Shown: positions 34,392 to 43,499 of the stretch, in pieces
How the letters are laid out: the number at the start of each line of letters is the position of its first letter
How positions within the stretch are numbered: position 1 is the stretch's first letter
From: Microbacterium sp. SMR1
GTDB lineage: Bacteria; Actinomycetota; Actinomycetes; Actinomycetales; Microbacteriaceae
NCBI RefSeq assembly: GCF_003289625.1
Contig: NZ_QMBN01000002.1
Span: 828,610-892,609, forward strand
DNA: 64,000 nt
Reading direction: 5' to 3'
Program-made: the position numbers and the translations under genes
The notes under the pieces: model-generated
The model's input: only the letters and a program-made list of their open reading frames with translations
Database searches by the model: none
Told to the model about the DNA's origin: nothing

Positions 34392-35542
34392 GCACGCACG
34401 ATTCCGCCCGCGGCCTCGCCAGCCTCGCCGTCCACGCCGGCCAGCAGTTCGACCCCACCACCGGGGCCGTCATCCCGCCGGTGCACTTCTCGACCACCTT
34501 CGCTCAGGACGGCATCGGCGGCCTCCGCGGCGGGTACGAGTACGGCCGCTCGGGCAACCCGACCCGGACGGCGCTCCAGGTGCAGCTCGCGGCGCTCGAA
34601 GGCGGCGCGCACGGCTTCTCGTTCGCGTCGGGTCTCGCGGCCGAGGACGTGCTGCTGCGTGCCGCGCTGACGCCCGGCGACGAGGTGCTGCTCGGCAACG
34701 ACGTCTACGGAGGCACCCATCGCCTCATCGCCCGTGTCTTGGCGCCCTGGGGGGTCAAGCTGCGTGTCGTCGACATGAGCGACCTCGACGCCGTGCGGGC
34801 CGCGGTCGCCGAGCGTGCGCCCCGTGTGCTGTGGGTGGAGACGCCGTCGAACCCCCTGCTGCGGATCACCGACATCGCCGGGCTCGCGACGATCGGACAC
34901 GAGGCCGGATCGCTGGTCGTCGTCGACAACACCTTCGCGACCCCCGCGCTCCAGCGTCCTCTCGAGCTCGGGGCCGACGTCGTCGTGCACTCCACGACGA
35001 AGTACCTCGGCGGACACTCGGATGTCGTCGGCGGTGCGCTCGTGCTCGATGACGACGCGCTCGCCGAGAAGATCGGCTTCCTGCAGTACGCCGCCGGTGC
35101 GGTGTCGGGACCGATGGATGCCTGGCTCACGACGCGCGGCATCAAGACGCTCGATGTCCGCATGCAGCGTCACAGTGAGAACGCCGGGGCCATCGCCTCG
35201 TTCCTCGAGGGGCACGAGCGTGTCGCCCGCGTGTTCTACCCCGGGCTCGCCTCGCACCCGGGGCACGAGCTCGCCGCGTCGCAGATGACCCGTTTCGGGG
35301 GCATGCTCTCGCTCGCGCTCGAGTCCGGCGAGGCGGCGCGTCGCTTCGCCGAGTCCACGCGGCTGTTCCAGCTCGCCGAGTCGCTCGGCGGGGTCGAGTC
35401 GCTCGTGAACTACCCCGATGCGATGACCCACGCCTCGGTCCGCGGCACGGAGGCCGCCGTGCCGGTCGAGGTCGTGCGGCTGTCGGTGGGCATCGAGTCG
35501 GTGGACGATCTGCTCGCCGACGTGGAGCAGGCGCTGCGCTGA
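34388..35542 (+). CDS. cystathionine gamma-synthase/gamma-lyase
   Basis: A 384-residue PLP enzyme of Cys/Met metabolism. K205 in VVHSTTKYLGGHSDVVGG is the PLP lysine, and YEYGRSGNPTRTALQ, WVETPSNPLLRITDI and FATPALQRPLELGAD are the family motifs. In an operon with Cbs the natural role is cystathionine gamma-lyase, releasing cysteine, 2-oxobutyrate and ammonia. The gamma-synthase reaction (MetB) cannot be excluded from sequence. It is translationally coupled to cbs by a 4-bp overlap and thus shares its cysteine leader. Confidence 0.9.
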   Translation: MSTHDSARGLASLAVHAGQQFDPTTGAVIPPVHFSTTFAQDGIGGLRGGYEYGRSGNPTRTALQVQLAALEGGAHGFSFASGLAAEDVLLRAALTPGDEVLLGNDVYGGTHRLIARVLAPWGVKLRVVDMSDLDAVRAAVAERAPRVLWVETPSNPLLRITDIAGLATIGHEAGSLVVVDNTFATPALQRPLELGADVVVHSTTKYLGGHSDVVGGALVLDDDALAEKIGFLQYAAGAVSGPMDAWLTTRGIKTLDVRMQRHSENAGAIASFLEGHERVARVFYPGLASHPGHELAASQMTRFGGMLSLALESGEAARRFAESTRLFQLAESLGGVESLVNYPDAMTHASVRGTEAAVPVEVVRLSVGIESVDDLLADVEQALR

Positions 35543-35564
35543 CGTCCCGGCGCCGGCGAACCGC

Positions 35565-36065
35565 TCAGCGCCGGAACAGCCGCCGACGGCGTCGAGGCTC
35601 GACCGGGGGAGCGGCGGATGCCGCGGCGGCGGCATCCGCGCGACGCTGACGCCAGGCCGCGACCTCGGTCTCGACGTCGCGCGTCGGCGTCACCACCGGT
35701 GGGCCGCCCTGCAGCTGCCGGCGGGCCTCGACGACGCGCCGGTTGAAGTCGGCGACGTACTCGCGCACATCGTCCTCGCGGGTGAGCGCGTCGACGCGGG
35801 CATCGAACTCGGCGTGCTCGATCCGCAGGGTCAGCGCCGGCGGACCGAGGCCGGTGAGCTGCTCCTCGCGGATCTTCCGTTTGATCCACCAGTCGGGGTC
35901 ATGGTGCGGGCCGAGGTCGGCGATCGGCTTGCCGGCTCCCGGCAGGTCGTCGAAGTCGCCGCGGCGGATGGCCTGCTGGATCGCCGTCTCGATGTAGGCG
36001 GCTCGTTCGCGCGCGCCGGGCGCGGGCGTGTCCGGCGTCGGGGATGCGGGGGAATCGTCGCTCAT
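35565..36065 (-). CDS. DUF1992 (DnaJ-homolog subfamily C member 28-like) protein
   Basis: A 166-residue soluble protein; the conserved core at about 20-110 (AAYIETAIQQAIRRGDFDDLPGAGKPIADL, WWIKRKIREEQLT) is DUF1992, also found in DNAJC28 proteins, although no J domain is present. The C-terminus is basic (PRRRRRLFRR). Function unknown. ATG 36065 has a GGAG-rich RBS and a TACCCT box further upstream. It is convergent with the cystathionine enzyme gene and divergent from the FUSC gene. Confidence 0.82.
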   Translation of the reverse strand: MSDDSPASPTPDTPAPGARERAAYIETAIQQAIRRGDFDDLPGAGKPIADLGPHHDPDWWIKRKIREEQLTGLGPPALTLRIEHAEFDARVDALTREDDVREYVADFNRRVVEARRQLQGGPPVVTPTRDVETEVAAWRQRRADAAAAASAAPPVEPRRRRRLFRR

Positions 36066-36132
36066 GTCGTTCTCCGCCTCCAGGGTACGTGCCGGTGCGC
36101 GGGCGTCGCCGTTCTCGCGAGACAATGGGGTA

Positions 36133-37209
36133 ATGCCGTTTTCGCCCGAACCGACGCCCGACAGTTCCGGCCGGTGGCGGCGTGAGGCGGGCGAGCTGGG
36201 GCGCAGCCTGACGCGATTCGGGCCGTCGCCGGGGCCACGCTGGCATCTGGGGCTGCAGGCCGCGCTGGCGATGGCGGCGCCGGTCATCGTGCTCTCGGCG
36301 CTGGGGCTCGAGAGCATCGCGCTGCTCGCGGCGACCGGAGCGTTCGCGACGCTCTACGGTGGGCGTCTGTCGCCGCTCGAGCGCCTGCGCTTCGTCCCGA
36401 TCGTCGCGGCGGTGCTGTGGTCGTGCGCGGCGGTCGGGGTCGCGGCGGCGGCCATCGGTCCCGTTGCGGTGGCCGTCGGCCTCATCGTGGTCGCCGTCGC
36501 GGCATCCGTTCTGGTCTTCGGGCGCTCGGTGGGGCCGCCGGGCCCGCTGTTCGCCGTGCTCATCTACGGACTGTCGGCCCACGTCACCGCGCCGCAGTCA
36601 TCGCACGCGGTGAACCCGGCGCTGTACCTCGGTATCCTCGCGACGTCGCTCCTGTTCGGGTGGCTGGTCACGGCGGCCCCTCTCGTGCGGCGCGCGCACC
36701 GCGGCACGCAGCCTCGAGCGCTGCGCTCTCTCTTCCCCGCCGCCTGGGGCGGGGCGACGACGCGGACACTCGTCACGCGCACGGCGGCGGTGGCGGTCGT
36801 CGGCACGGCGATCGCGCTCCTCGTCGATCCCGAGCGCGCCTATTGGATCGTCGGGGCGGGGATCGCCGTGCTCGGGGTCAGCGCGAGTCGGCGCGTCGCG
36901 CTCTCGCGCGGCATCCACCGGGCGCTCGGCACCGCGGCTGGTGCGGCGGTGTTCCTCGCGATCAGCGTCGTGCCGCTCGGCGGCGTCGTGCTCGGCATCG
37001 TGCTCGGCGCACTGCAGTTCGTCATCGAGCTCGTCGTCGTGCGTCATTACGCGCTCGCGCTCGTCTTCATCACGCCGCTCGTGCTGCTCATCCTGAGCGC
37101 GGCGGGCGCGGGCGGTGCGGAGCTCGCGGCAGAGCGCGTCGTCGACACCGCGGTGGGCGTCGGGCTCGGCATCCTCAGCAGCCTGATCGTGGTGGGGCCG
37201 CGCCGGTAG
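36133..37209 (+). CDS. FUSC-family integral membrane protein
   Basis: A 358-residue membrane protein with two sets of about five helices (about 30-160 and 215-355) flanking a short cytoplasmic linker, similar to the half-repeat architecture of aromatic-acid exporter-like FUSC proteins (AYWIVGAGIAVLGVSASRRVALSRGIHRALGTAAGA is the typical second-half start). The substrate is unknown. ATG 36133 lies 6 nt after GACAAT and has no RBS. A PadR regulator follows 63 nt later, and may or may not be functionally linked. Confidence 0.82.
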   Translation: MPFSPEPTPDSSGRWRREAGELGRSLTRFGPSPGPRWHLGLQAALAMAAPVIVLSALGLESIALLAATGAFATLYGGRLSPLERLRFVPIVAAVLWSCAAVGVAAAAIGPVAVAVGLIVVAVAASVLVFGRSVGPPGPLFAVLIYGLSAHVTAPQSSHAVNPALYLGILATSLLFGWLVTAAPLVRRAHRGTQPRALRSLFPAAWGGATTRTLVTRTAAVAVVGTAIALLVDPERAYWIVGAGIAVLGVSASRRVALSRGIHRALGTAAGAAVFLAISVVPLGGVVLGIVLGALQFVIELVVVRHYALALVFITPLVLLILSAAGAGGAELAAERVVDTAVGVGLGILSSLIVVGPRR

Positions 37210-37217
37210 GTCGTTCG

Positions 37218-37258
37218 ATACCCGGTATGCATATACTCGCAAACTACATACCCGGTAT
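37218..37258. promoter_or_regulatory. twin ATACCCGGTAT operators around the padR promoter
   Basis: ATACCCGGTATGC occurs twice (from 37218 and 37248), each containing the palindrome ATACC-C-GGTAT; centres are 30 bp apart, close to three helical turns. TATACT at 37232-37237 between them is a strong -10. Autoregulation by PadR is the simplest reading. Confidence 0.7.
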
Positions 37259-37272
37259 GCGAAAGGACGATC

Positions 37273-37860
37273 GTGTCGGTTCGACTCAGCCTTCTGGCGA
37301 TCCTCGATCAAGGCCCCTGCTACGGCTATCAGCTGCGGGCGGAGTTCGACCGTCGGACCGGGTCGACGTGGCCGCTGAACGTCGGCCAGATCTACAACAC
37401 CCTCGACCGGCTCGAGCGGGACGGGCTCGTCGAGAAGGGGGCGGTCGATGGGCAGGGCCACGTCTACTGGCAGATCACGGATGCCGGTCGCGCCGAGGTC
37501 GCGTCATGGTTGGGCTCGCCCGTCGAACGGCCGGCGGGCACACGCGATGAGCTCGCGATCAAGCTCGCGGTCGCGGCGACCCTCCCCGGAGTCGACGTCG
37601 GCGAGGTGATCGCGGCGCAGCGTCGCTCCTCGCTCGCGCGGCTGCAGGAGCTCCGCACTTCCGAGTACGCCGGCGCGAACCCCGAGGGCCCCGAGGAGCT
37701 CGCCTGGTCGCTCGTGGTCGATTCCATGGTCTTCGCGGCCGAGGCCGAGGTGCGGTGGCTCGACCACACCGAGCAGCGCCTCGCGCAGCATCCGGGACGC
37801 GCCATGGCGATCGAGCTGTCGACCGACAAGCCCAAGCGCGGCCGGCCGGTCAAGGCCTGA
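37273..37860 (+). CDS. PadR family transcriptional regulator
   Basis: A 195-residue repressor: N-terminal PadR winged helix (about 3-75, SLLAILDQGPCYGYQLRAEFDRRTGSTWPLNVGQIYNTLDRLERDGLV) and a C-terminal dimerisation domain. AAGGA lies a few bases before the GTG start at 37273. The tandem ATACCCGGTAT sites overlapping its promoter suggest it represses itself. The next gene in its direction is 600 bp away, so no target operon other than its own can be named. Confidence 0.9.
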   Translation: MSVRLSLLAILDQGPCYGYQLRAEFDRRTGSTWPLNVGQIYNTLDRLERDGLVEKGAVDGQGHVYWQITDAGRAEVASWLGSPVERPAGTRDELAIKLAVAATLPGVDVGEVIAAQRRSSLARLQELRTSEYAGANPEGPEELAWSLVVDSMVFAAEAEVRWLDHTEQRLAQHPGRAMAIELSTDKPKRGRPVKA

Positions 37861-37874
37861 GTTCAGCTGCGCCC

Positions 37875-38289
37875 TTACCCGGTGGCCCAGAAATCGGGGC
37901 GCACCTCGGCGACGGGCGCGAGCTCGCACCGTCCCAGGCGAGGAGGTCCCGGGTCAGATCATCGCTGATCCCGAGACTGCGCGGGTCGACGACGTAATCG
38001 TCGGTGAAGCTCTCCCACAGCGGGCTCGAGGCCCATCCCGAGAACATGCGGATGACGCGCCGTCCGTCGGGGAGCACGGGCGGCTCGCCGCGACGGGAAC
38101 GCGCCATCAGGTAGCGATCCTGCATCTCGCGACGACGTTGCCATTCGACGCCGTCGGTCGGGGTGTCGTCGTAGTCGTAACCCGACAGCCAGACCAGACC
38201 CCGTTGCGCTCCCTCCCCGCGGACCAGCGCGACTGACCAGAGGTGGCGGTCGTGGTCGTGTCACGGCGATCGGCGAGCTCTGCGCGCAT
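37875..38289 (-). pseudogene. frameshifted conserved hypothetical gene
   Basis: Three reading frames must be joined to give one sensible protein of about 137 residues. It starts MRAELADRRD from ATG 38289, then after a one-base loss near 38255-38262 continues HDRHLWSVALVRGEG...GLVWLSGYDYDD and ...REMQDRYLMARSRRGEPPVLPDG...FTDDYVVDPRSLG, then after another loss near 37925-37931 ends ELAPVAEVRPDFWATG at TAA 37875-37877. The coherent protein style in all three pieces and a promoter-like TAGGCT 7 nt before the ATG mark a recently broken gene, or sequencing errors. No known function. Confidence 0.65.
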
Positions 38290-38492
38290 GACGGAGAGCC
38301 TACGTGCGCCGGATCGATCGTTCCCAGGCGACTGCCAGGAAACCGCCGCGATCCGCATGAGGGCGCGGATCGCAGGCGGCCCGAACGGGGGCGGATGCAC
38401 GGTTTTCGCTCGAGGTGTCCAATCCGCATCCGGGGGTCGTCCCGGATAGCCCCACGTGCCGCAATCCAGCGCACGTGACGGAAGGAAGAGAC

Positions 38493-39122
38493 ATGCGTAC
38501 GAACCTGAAGCGAGCAGCAATCTTCGGCACGGCGGGCCTGGGTGCCGCCGCGATCGCCACCGCCGGATTCGCCCTGCCCGCGTCGGCTGACGACACCACC
38601 GCAGTCGACTCGTCCACCACCGACACGACCACCACCACGGATGTCGCATCGTCGTTCGATGCGCTGTCGACGTGGATCGACGGCGTCCTCGAGGCCAACG
38701 GCAACGGCGTGGGCGAGAACGCGAACGTCGGCAACCTCGGGCTCGAGGGCGGCCTCGTCAACGGCCCGCTGATCAGCGACGTCGGCAACGGCGCGCTTCT
38801 CTCGGGCAACGACACCCCGATCGCCTCGGGCAACGACACCGCCGTGGACGCCCCGGTCGACGCCCCCATCGTCTCGGGCAACGAGACCGGCAACGGCAAC
38901 GAGACCGGCAACGGCAACGAGGTCGGCAACGGCAACCAGACCGACACCGACCTCGGCAACGGCACGGACGTCGGCACCGGCGACGTCAGCACCGGCGAGG
39001 TCAGCACGGGCGATGTCACGAGCGGAATCGGCAGCACCGTCGACAACCTCGTCGGCGGCATCACCTCGGACGTGACCTCCGACGTCGACGACCTCGTCGG
39101 CGGCATCCTCGGCGACCGCTGA
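38493..39122 (+). CDS. secreted Asn/Gly/Thr-rich low-complexity protein
   Basis: A 209-residue exported protein. A signal peptide (MRTNLKRAAIFGTAGLGAAA...) ends at a probable cleavage site after ALPASA. The mature part is acidic, has no Lys or Cys, and consists of T/D-rich, then N/G-rich repeats (SGND, GNGNET units of 18 bp), then STGEVSTGDV and a C-terminal VDNLVGGI/VDDLVGGI repeat. There is no membrane anchor or LPxTG. It may be a surface or matrix protein; function unknown. GGAAGGA precedes ATG 38493. Confidence 0.75.
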   Translation: MRTNLKRAAIFGTAGLGAAAIATAGFALPASADDTTAVDSSTTDTTTTTDVASSFDALSTWIDGVLEANGNGVGENANVGNLGLEGGLVNGPLISDVGNGALLSGNDTPIASGNDTAVDAPVDAPIVSGNETGNGNETGNGNEVGNGNQTDTDLGNGTDVGTGDVSTGEVSTGDVTSGIGSTVDNLVGGITSDVTSDVDDLVGGILGDR

Positions 39123-39152
39123 TCCAGCGGATCCGGTCCGACCGAGAGGTCT

Positions 39153-39191
39153 CGAAGGGCGGCACGCGGCTTCGGCCGGTGCCGCCCTTCG
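39153..39191 (+). terminator. hairpin terminator after the secreted repeat protein
   Basis: CGAAGGGCGGCAC (39153-39165) pairs perfectly with GTGCCGCCCTTCG (39179-39191), 13-nt loop. No U-tract. It separates this gene from the LacI gene. Confidence 0.7.
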
Positions 39192-39213
39192 GCATGCCCG
39201 CTAGCCTGGCGCA

Positions 39214-40233
39214 GTGAGCGAAGCGATGCCCGGGCGGGCGCGAGTGGGCGTGCGGGATGTCGCCGCCGCCGCGGGGGTGTCGACGCAGACGGTCTCGCGT
39301 GTCATCAACGACCACCCCCACATCCGGCCCGAGACGCGGGAGCGCGTGATCACAGCGATGGCCGAGCTCGGCTACCGCGTCAACAACGCGGCCCGTGCCC
39401 TCGGGACCGCGACGACGCGCACGATCGGGGTGATCGCCTCCGACACCGACCTCTACGGCCCCGCGGCGGGCATCGGCGCCCTCGAACGTGCCGCGCGCGC
39501 GGCGGGCCGGTGGATCGCCACGGCCTACGCCGACGGCTCCGACGCGGGGAGCGTGACCGCTGCCGCCGATCACCTGCTCGCCCAGGGGGTGGACGGGATC
39601 GTCGTCGTGGCGCCGCATACCGCCGCCCTCGAGACTCTTGCTGCGGCATCCCTCGGAGTTCCCGTCGTGCCGCTGCATGCACGAGTGGATGCCGCGGGGG
39701 AGCGAGCGAGCGGGGGCGGCGACCGCGGCGCCGAGGGAGCGGCGCTCGCCGTCGATCACCTGCTGGACGCCGGGCACCGCCGCATCGCTCAGCTGTCGGG
39801 CCCCGCTGCCTGGCTCGAGGCCGTCGCGCGCGACACCGGCGCCGAGTCTGCGCTCGCGCGCCGGGGACTGCAGCTCGCGGGTCGATGGCGCGGCGACTGG
39901 TCCGCCGGCTCGGGTGCAGCCATCGCTTCCCGCGTCGCCGCCGCCGTCGGCGACGCAGCCGGGCCGACCGCGATCGTCGTCGCGAACGATCAGATGGCGC
40001 TCGGCCTGATCTCCGGGCTGGCCCGCCTCGGGCTGGATGTGCCCGCGGACGTGAGCGTGGTCGGTTTCGACGACCATCCGGACGCCGCGTTCTACCGGCC
40101 CGCCCTCACCACGGTGCGTCTCGACATCTCGGGGGAGGCGCGGCGGTGCGTCCGCATCCTGCTGGGCGACGATGCCCCCGCCGACCCCTCGCTGCCGCGG
40201 CTCGTCGTGCGCGACTCGACTCGCCGGGTCTGA
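39214..40233 (+). CDS. LacI family transcriptional regulator
   Basis: A 339-residue sugar-responsive repressor: helix-turn-helix at about 9-30 (VRDVAAAAGVSTQTVSRVINDHPHIRPETRERV) and a periplasmic-binding-like effector domain (IGVIASDTDLYGPA..., DQMALGLISGL, VSVVGFDDHPDAAFYRPALTTVRLD). The start is GTG 39214, 6 nt after TAGCCT (39202-39207), with no RBS. The gene directly precedes the arabinose kinase and isomerase genes, with its probable operator between them. Confidence 0.92.
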   Translation: MSEAMPGRARVGVRDVAAAAGVSTQTVSRVINDHPHIRPETRERVITAMAELGYRVNNAARALGTATTRTIGVIASDTDLYGPAAGIGALERAARAAGRWIATAYADGSDAGSVTAAADHLLAQGVDGIVVVAPHTAALETLAAASLGVPVVPLHARVDAAGERASGGGDRGAEGAALAVDHLLDAGHRRIAQLSGPAAWLEAVARDTGAESALARRGLQLAGRWRGDWSAGSGAAIASRVAAAVGDAAGPTAIVVANDQMALGLISGLARLGLDVPADVSVVGFDDHPDAAFYRPALTTVRLDISGEARRCVRILLGDDAPADPSLPRLVVRDSTRRV

Positions 40234-40274
40234 GGTTCGCCGATCCGTCCGCGCCGACACTCGCGTCGGCGCGG

Positions 40275-40288
40275 TGTTACCGGTAACA
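40275..40288. promoter_or_regulatory. LacI-type operator TGTTACCGGTAACA
   Basis: A perfect 14-bp palindrome with the TGTTA...TAACA shape of LacI/GalR operators. TAACAT at 40284-40289, a plausible -10 of the kinase-araA operon, overlaps its right arm. It lies 35 bp before the kinase start. Confidence 0.78.
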
Positions 40289-40322
40289 TGATCCCACCGC
40301 GGCACGACCAATGGAGGCATCC

Positions 40323-41936
40323 GTGACCCACACCGCCACGCGCGACCGATCGGCAGAGCGCGACGACATCCTCGCCGGTCGCACGAGCCTGGGCATCGAG
40401 TTCGGTTCGACGCGCATCAAGGCGTGCCTCATCGGCTCAGACCCCACGCAGGTGCTCGCGACCGGTTCGCACGCGTGGGAGAACCGCTTCGAAGAGCGGC
40501 GGTGGACGTACTCCCTCGACGACGTCTGGTCGGGTCTCCAGGCGGCCTACGCCGACCTGGCGGCCGCGGTCGAGTCGGAGTACGACGTCGTGCCCGCGAC
40601 CTTCGGCGCGATCGGCGTCTCGGCGATGATGCACGGCTACCTCGCGTTCGACGCCGACGACGAGCTGCTCGTGCCGTTCCGGACGTGGCGCAACACGAGC
40701 ACGGGCCCGGCCGCGGCCGAGCTCACCGAGCTGCTCGGCATCAACATCCCGCTGCGGTGGTCGGTCGCCCACCTGCACCAGGCGGTGCTCGACGGCGAGG
40801 CGCACGTCGCCGACATCCGTCACGTGACCACCCTCGCCGGGTACGTGCACGCGAGCCTCACCGGCGAGAAGGTTCTCGGAGTCGGCGATGCATCGGGGAT
40901 GTTCCCGATCGACCCGGTGACGCGCGACTACGACCAGCGCCGCGTCGACCTCTTCGACGCGCACAGCGCCGGGCGACTCCCCGCGAACCTCCGTGCTCTG
41001 CTGCCCGAGGTCCGCGTGGCGGGTCAGGTCGCCGGCTCGCTCACCGCGGCTGGTGCCGCGCTGCTCGATCCGTCCGGCGTGCTGCGCCCCGGCATCCCCT
41101 TCTGCCCACCGGAGGGCGACGCGGGCACCGGCATGGTCGCCACCGAGGCCGTCGCGCCCCGCACCGGCAACGTCAGCGCCGGCACGAGCATCTTCGCGAT
41201 GGTCGTGCTCGAGCGCCCGCTGCAGTCCACGCATCACGAGATCGACGTCGTCACCACCCCCGCGGGCGACCTCGTCGCGATGGTCCACTGCAACAACGGG
41301 GCCAGCGAGCTCGCGGCCTGGGTGGGGATGTTCGAGCGGTTCGCCGCGGCATCGGGATCGACGCTCGACGCGGACGCGGTGTACGACACCCTGTTCCGAG
41401 AGGCGCTGACGGGCGACCCGGACGCCGGCGGCCTGCTGGCCTACAACCACCTCGCGGGCGAGCCGATCGCCGGCACCGAGGAGGGCCGTCCGCTCTTCGT
41501 GCGCACCCCCGACAGCCGGTTCACGCTCGCCAACGCGATCCGGGCGCAGCTGTACGGCGTGTTCGGCACGCTCGCGCTCGGCATGCGCGTGCTCGACCGC
41601 GAGGGGGTGCAGCTCGACCGGATGTTCGCCCATGGCGGCATGTTCCGCACCGCCGGAGTCGCCCAGCGATTTCTCGCCGCCGCGCTCGGCGCCCCGGTCG
41701 CGGTCGGCGACACCGCCTCCGAAGGCGGGGCCTGGGGCATCGCCGTCCTCGCCGACTACCTCGCCCACGGCGACGGTCTCGATCTCGACGCCTATCTCCG
41801 CGAGCGCGTGTTCGCGTCGGCGTCGATCGACGTCGCCGAGCCCGACGAGGCGGATGCCGCCGGCTTCGCCGCCTACCTCGACCGTTACGACGCGGGGCTC
41901 GCCGTCGAGCGCGCCGCCGTCGCCGCCCTCTCCTGA
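40323..41936 (+). CDS. FGGY family carbohydrate kinase (probable L-ribulokinase)
   Basis: A 537-residue sugar kinase: [15 protein letters not shown] is the N-terminal ATPase motif, [13 protein letters not shown] the substrate-side motif, EGDAGTGMV and [12 protein letters not shown] lie between the domains, and [25 protein letters not shown] the C-terminal phosphate/adenosine motif. It resembles the xylulokinase-like kinases of actinobacterial arabinose loci rather than E. coli AraB. GGAGG at 40313-40317 precedes GTG 40323; ATG 40311 contains that RBS and is less likely. araA follows 28 nt later, so L-ribulose is the expected substrate. No araD gene is in the cluster. Confidence 0.85.
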   Translation: MTHTATRDRSAERDDILAGRTSLGIEFGSTRIKACLIGSDPTQVLATGSHAWENRFEERRWTYSLDDVWSGLQAAYADLAAAVESEYDVVPATFGAIGVSAMMHGYLAFDADDELLVPFRTWRNTSTGPAAAELTELLGINIPLRWSVAHLHQAVLDGEAHVADIRHVTTLAGYVHASLTGEKVLGVGDASGMFPIDPVTRDYDQRRVDLFDAHSAGRLPANLRALLPEVRVAGQVAGSLTAAGAALLDPSGVLRPGIPFCPPEGDAGTGMVATEAVAPRTGNVSAGTSIFAMVVLERPLQSTHHEIDVVTTPAGDLVAMVHCNNGASELAAWVGMFERFAAASGSTLDADAVYDTLFREALTGDPDAGGLLAYNHLAGEPIAGTEEGRPLFVRTPDSRFTLANAIRAQLYGVFGTLALGMRVLDREGVQLDRMFAHGGMFRTAGVAQRFLAAALGAPVAVGDTASEGGAWGIAVLADYLAHGDGLDLDAYLRERVFASASIDVAEPDEADAAGFAAYLDRYDAGLAVERAAVAALS

Positions 41937-41964
41937 CCCGTCCGACATCACCGGAAGAAGAACA

Positions 41965-43467
41965 ATGACCCTCTCCACCTCTCTCGAGCAGTACACCGTC
42001 TGGTTCGTGACGGGCAGCCAGAACCTCTATGGCGAGGAAACCCTGCGCCAGGTCGCCGAGCAGTCGCAGCAGGTCGTCGACGGCCTCGCCGGGCTGCCGG
42101 TGCGCGTCGAATGGAAGCCGGTGCTCAAGGACTCCGAGTCGATTCGCCGACTTGCGCTCGACGCCAACGCTGACGACTCGGTGATCGGCGTCATCGCGTG
42201 GATGCACACCTTCAGCCCCGCCAAGATGTGGATCACGGGCCTCGACGCTCTTCGCAAGCCGCTGCTGCACCTGCACACGCAGGCCAACGTCGAGCTGCCC
42301 TGGGCCGACATCGACTTCGACTTCATGAACCTCAACCAGGCCGCTCACGGCGACCGCGAGTTCGGCTACATCCAGACCCGCCTCGGCGTCTCGCGCAAGA
42401 CCGTCGTCGGCCACGTCTCGAACCCCGAGGTCACGCGCCAGATCGAGGACTGGCAGCGAGCCGCGGCCGGCTGGCAGGCCGCCCGTACGCTCAAGCTCGC
42501 GCGCTTCGGCGACAACATGCGCTACGTCGCCGTCACGGAGGGCGACAAGACCGAGGCCGAGCTGCAGTTCGGCGTCCAGGTCAACACGTGGGGCGTGAAC
42601 GAGCTGGCGGATGCCGTCGCCGCGGCCTCCGACGCCGACATCGACGCGCTCGTCGAGGTGTATCTCGCGCAGTACGACGTCGCTGAGGAACTTCTTCCCG
42701 GGGCCGAGCGTCACCAGTCGCTGCGCGACGGCGCGGCGATCGAGATCGGGCTGCGCTCGTTCCTCGAGGCAGGCGGGTTCGGCGCCTTCACGACGTCGTT
42801 CGAAGACCTCGGCGCGCTCAAGCAGCTTCCCGGGCTCGCCGTCCAGCGCCTCATGGCCGAGGGGTACGGCTTCGGCGCCGAGGGCGACTGGAAGACCGCG
42901 ATCCTCGTGCGCGTCGCCAACGTCATGGGTTCGGGCCTGCCCGGCGGGGCGAGCCTCATGGAGGACTACACGTACGACCTCGTTCCCGGTTCGGAGCGCA
43001 TCCTCGGGGCGCACATGCTCGAGGTGTCGCCGTCGCTGACGACCGCCAAGCCGCGTCTGGAGATCCACCCGCTGGGCATCGGCGGCAAGGACGACCCGGT
43101 GCGCCTCGTCTTCACCGCCGACCCGGGTCCCGCCCTCGTGGTCGCGATGAGCGACATGCGCGACCGCTTCCGCCTGACGGCGAACGTGGTCGAGAACGTC
43201 GAGGCTCCCGACCTGCCGAAGCTGCCCGTGGGCCGGGCGATCTGGAAGCCGGCCCCCGACTTCGCCACGTCGGCCGCGTGCTGGCTCGCCGCCGGTGCCG
43301 CCCACCACACCGTCATGACGACGGCCGTCGGTATCGAGGTCTTCCGCGACTTCGCCGAGATCGCCGGCACGGAGCTCGTGGTCATCGACGAGGACACGAC
43401 GGTGCGAGGATTCCAGAAGGAGCTCCGCTGGAACCAGGCCTACTACCGCCTGGCCCGCGGACTGTGA
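41965..43467 (+). CDS. araA: L-arabinose isomerase
   Basis: A 500-residue Mn-dependent isomerase converting L-arabinose to L-ribulose; the length is exactly typical. The N-terminus [72 protein letters not shown] and [22 protein letters not shown] are characteristic, with metal-site Glu and His residues within them. It is the second gene of the LacI-controlled operon, with GGAAGAAG before ATG 41965. Confidence 0.96.
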   Translation: MTLSTSLEQYTVWFVTGSQNLYGEETLRQVAEQSQQVVDGLAGLPVRVEWKPVLKDSESIRRLALDANADDSVIGVIAWMHTFSPAKMWITGLDALRKPLLHLHTQANVELPWADIDFDFMNLNQAAHGDREFGYIQTRLGVSRKTVVGHVSNPEVTRQIEDWQRAAAGWQAARTLKLARFGDNMRYVAVTEGDKTEAELQFGVQVNTWGVNELADAVAAASDADIDALVEVYLAQYDVAEELLPGAERHQSLRDGAAIEIGLRSFLEAGGFGAFTTSFEDLGALKQLPGLAVQRLMAEGYGFGAEGDWKTAILVRVANVMGSGLPGGASLMEDYTYDLVPGSERILGAHMLEVSPSLTTAKPRLEIHPLGIGGKDDPVRLVFTADPGPALVVAMSDMRDRFRLTANVVENVEAPDLPKLPVGRAIWKPAPDFATSAACWLAAGAAHHTVMTTAVGIEVFRDFAEIAGTELVVIDEDTTVRGFQKELRWNQAYYRLARGL

Positions 43468-43499
43468 GCTCTCAGGACCAGAACCGAGAGGGGACGCCC

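Noticed and set aside
38870..38945. GGCAACGGCAACGAG repeats as a CRISPR array
   Set aside because: They are 18-bp in-frame coding repeats of the GNGNET unit in a secreted protein; no unique spacers.
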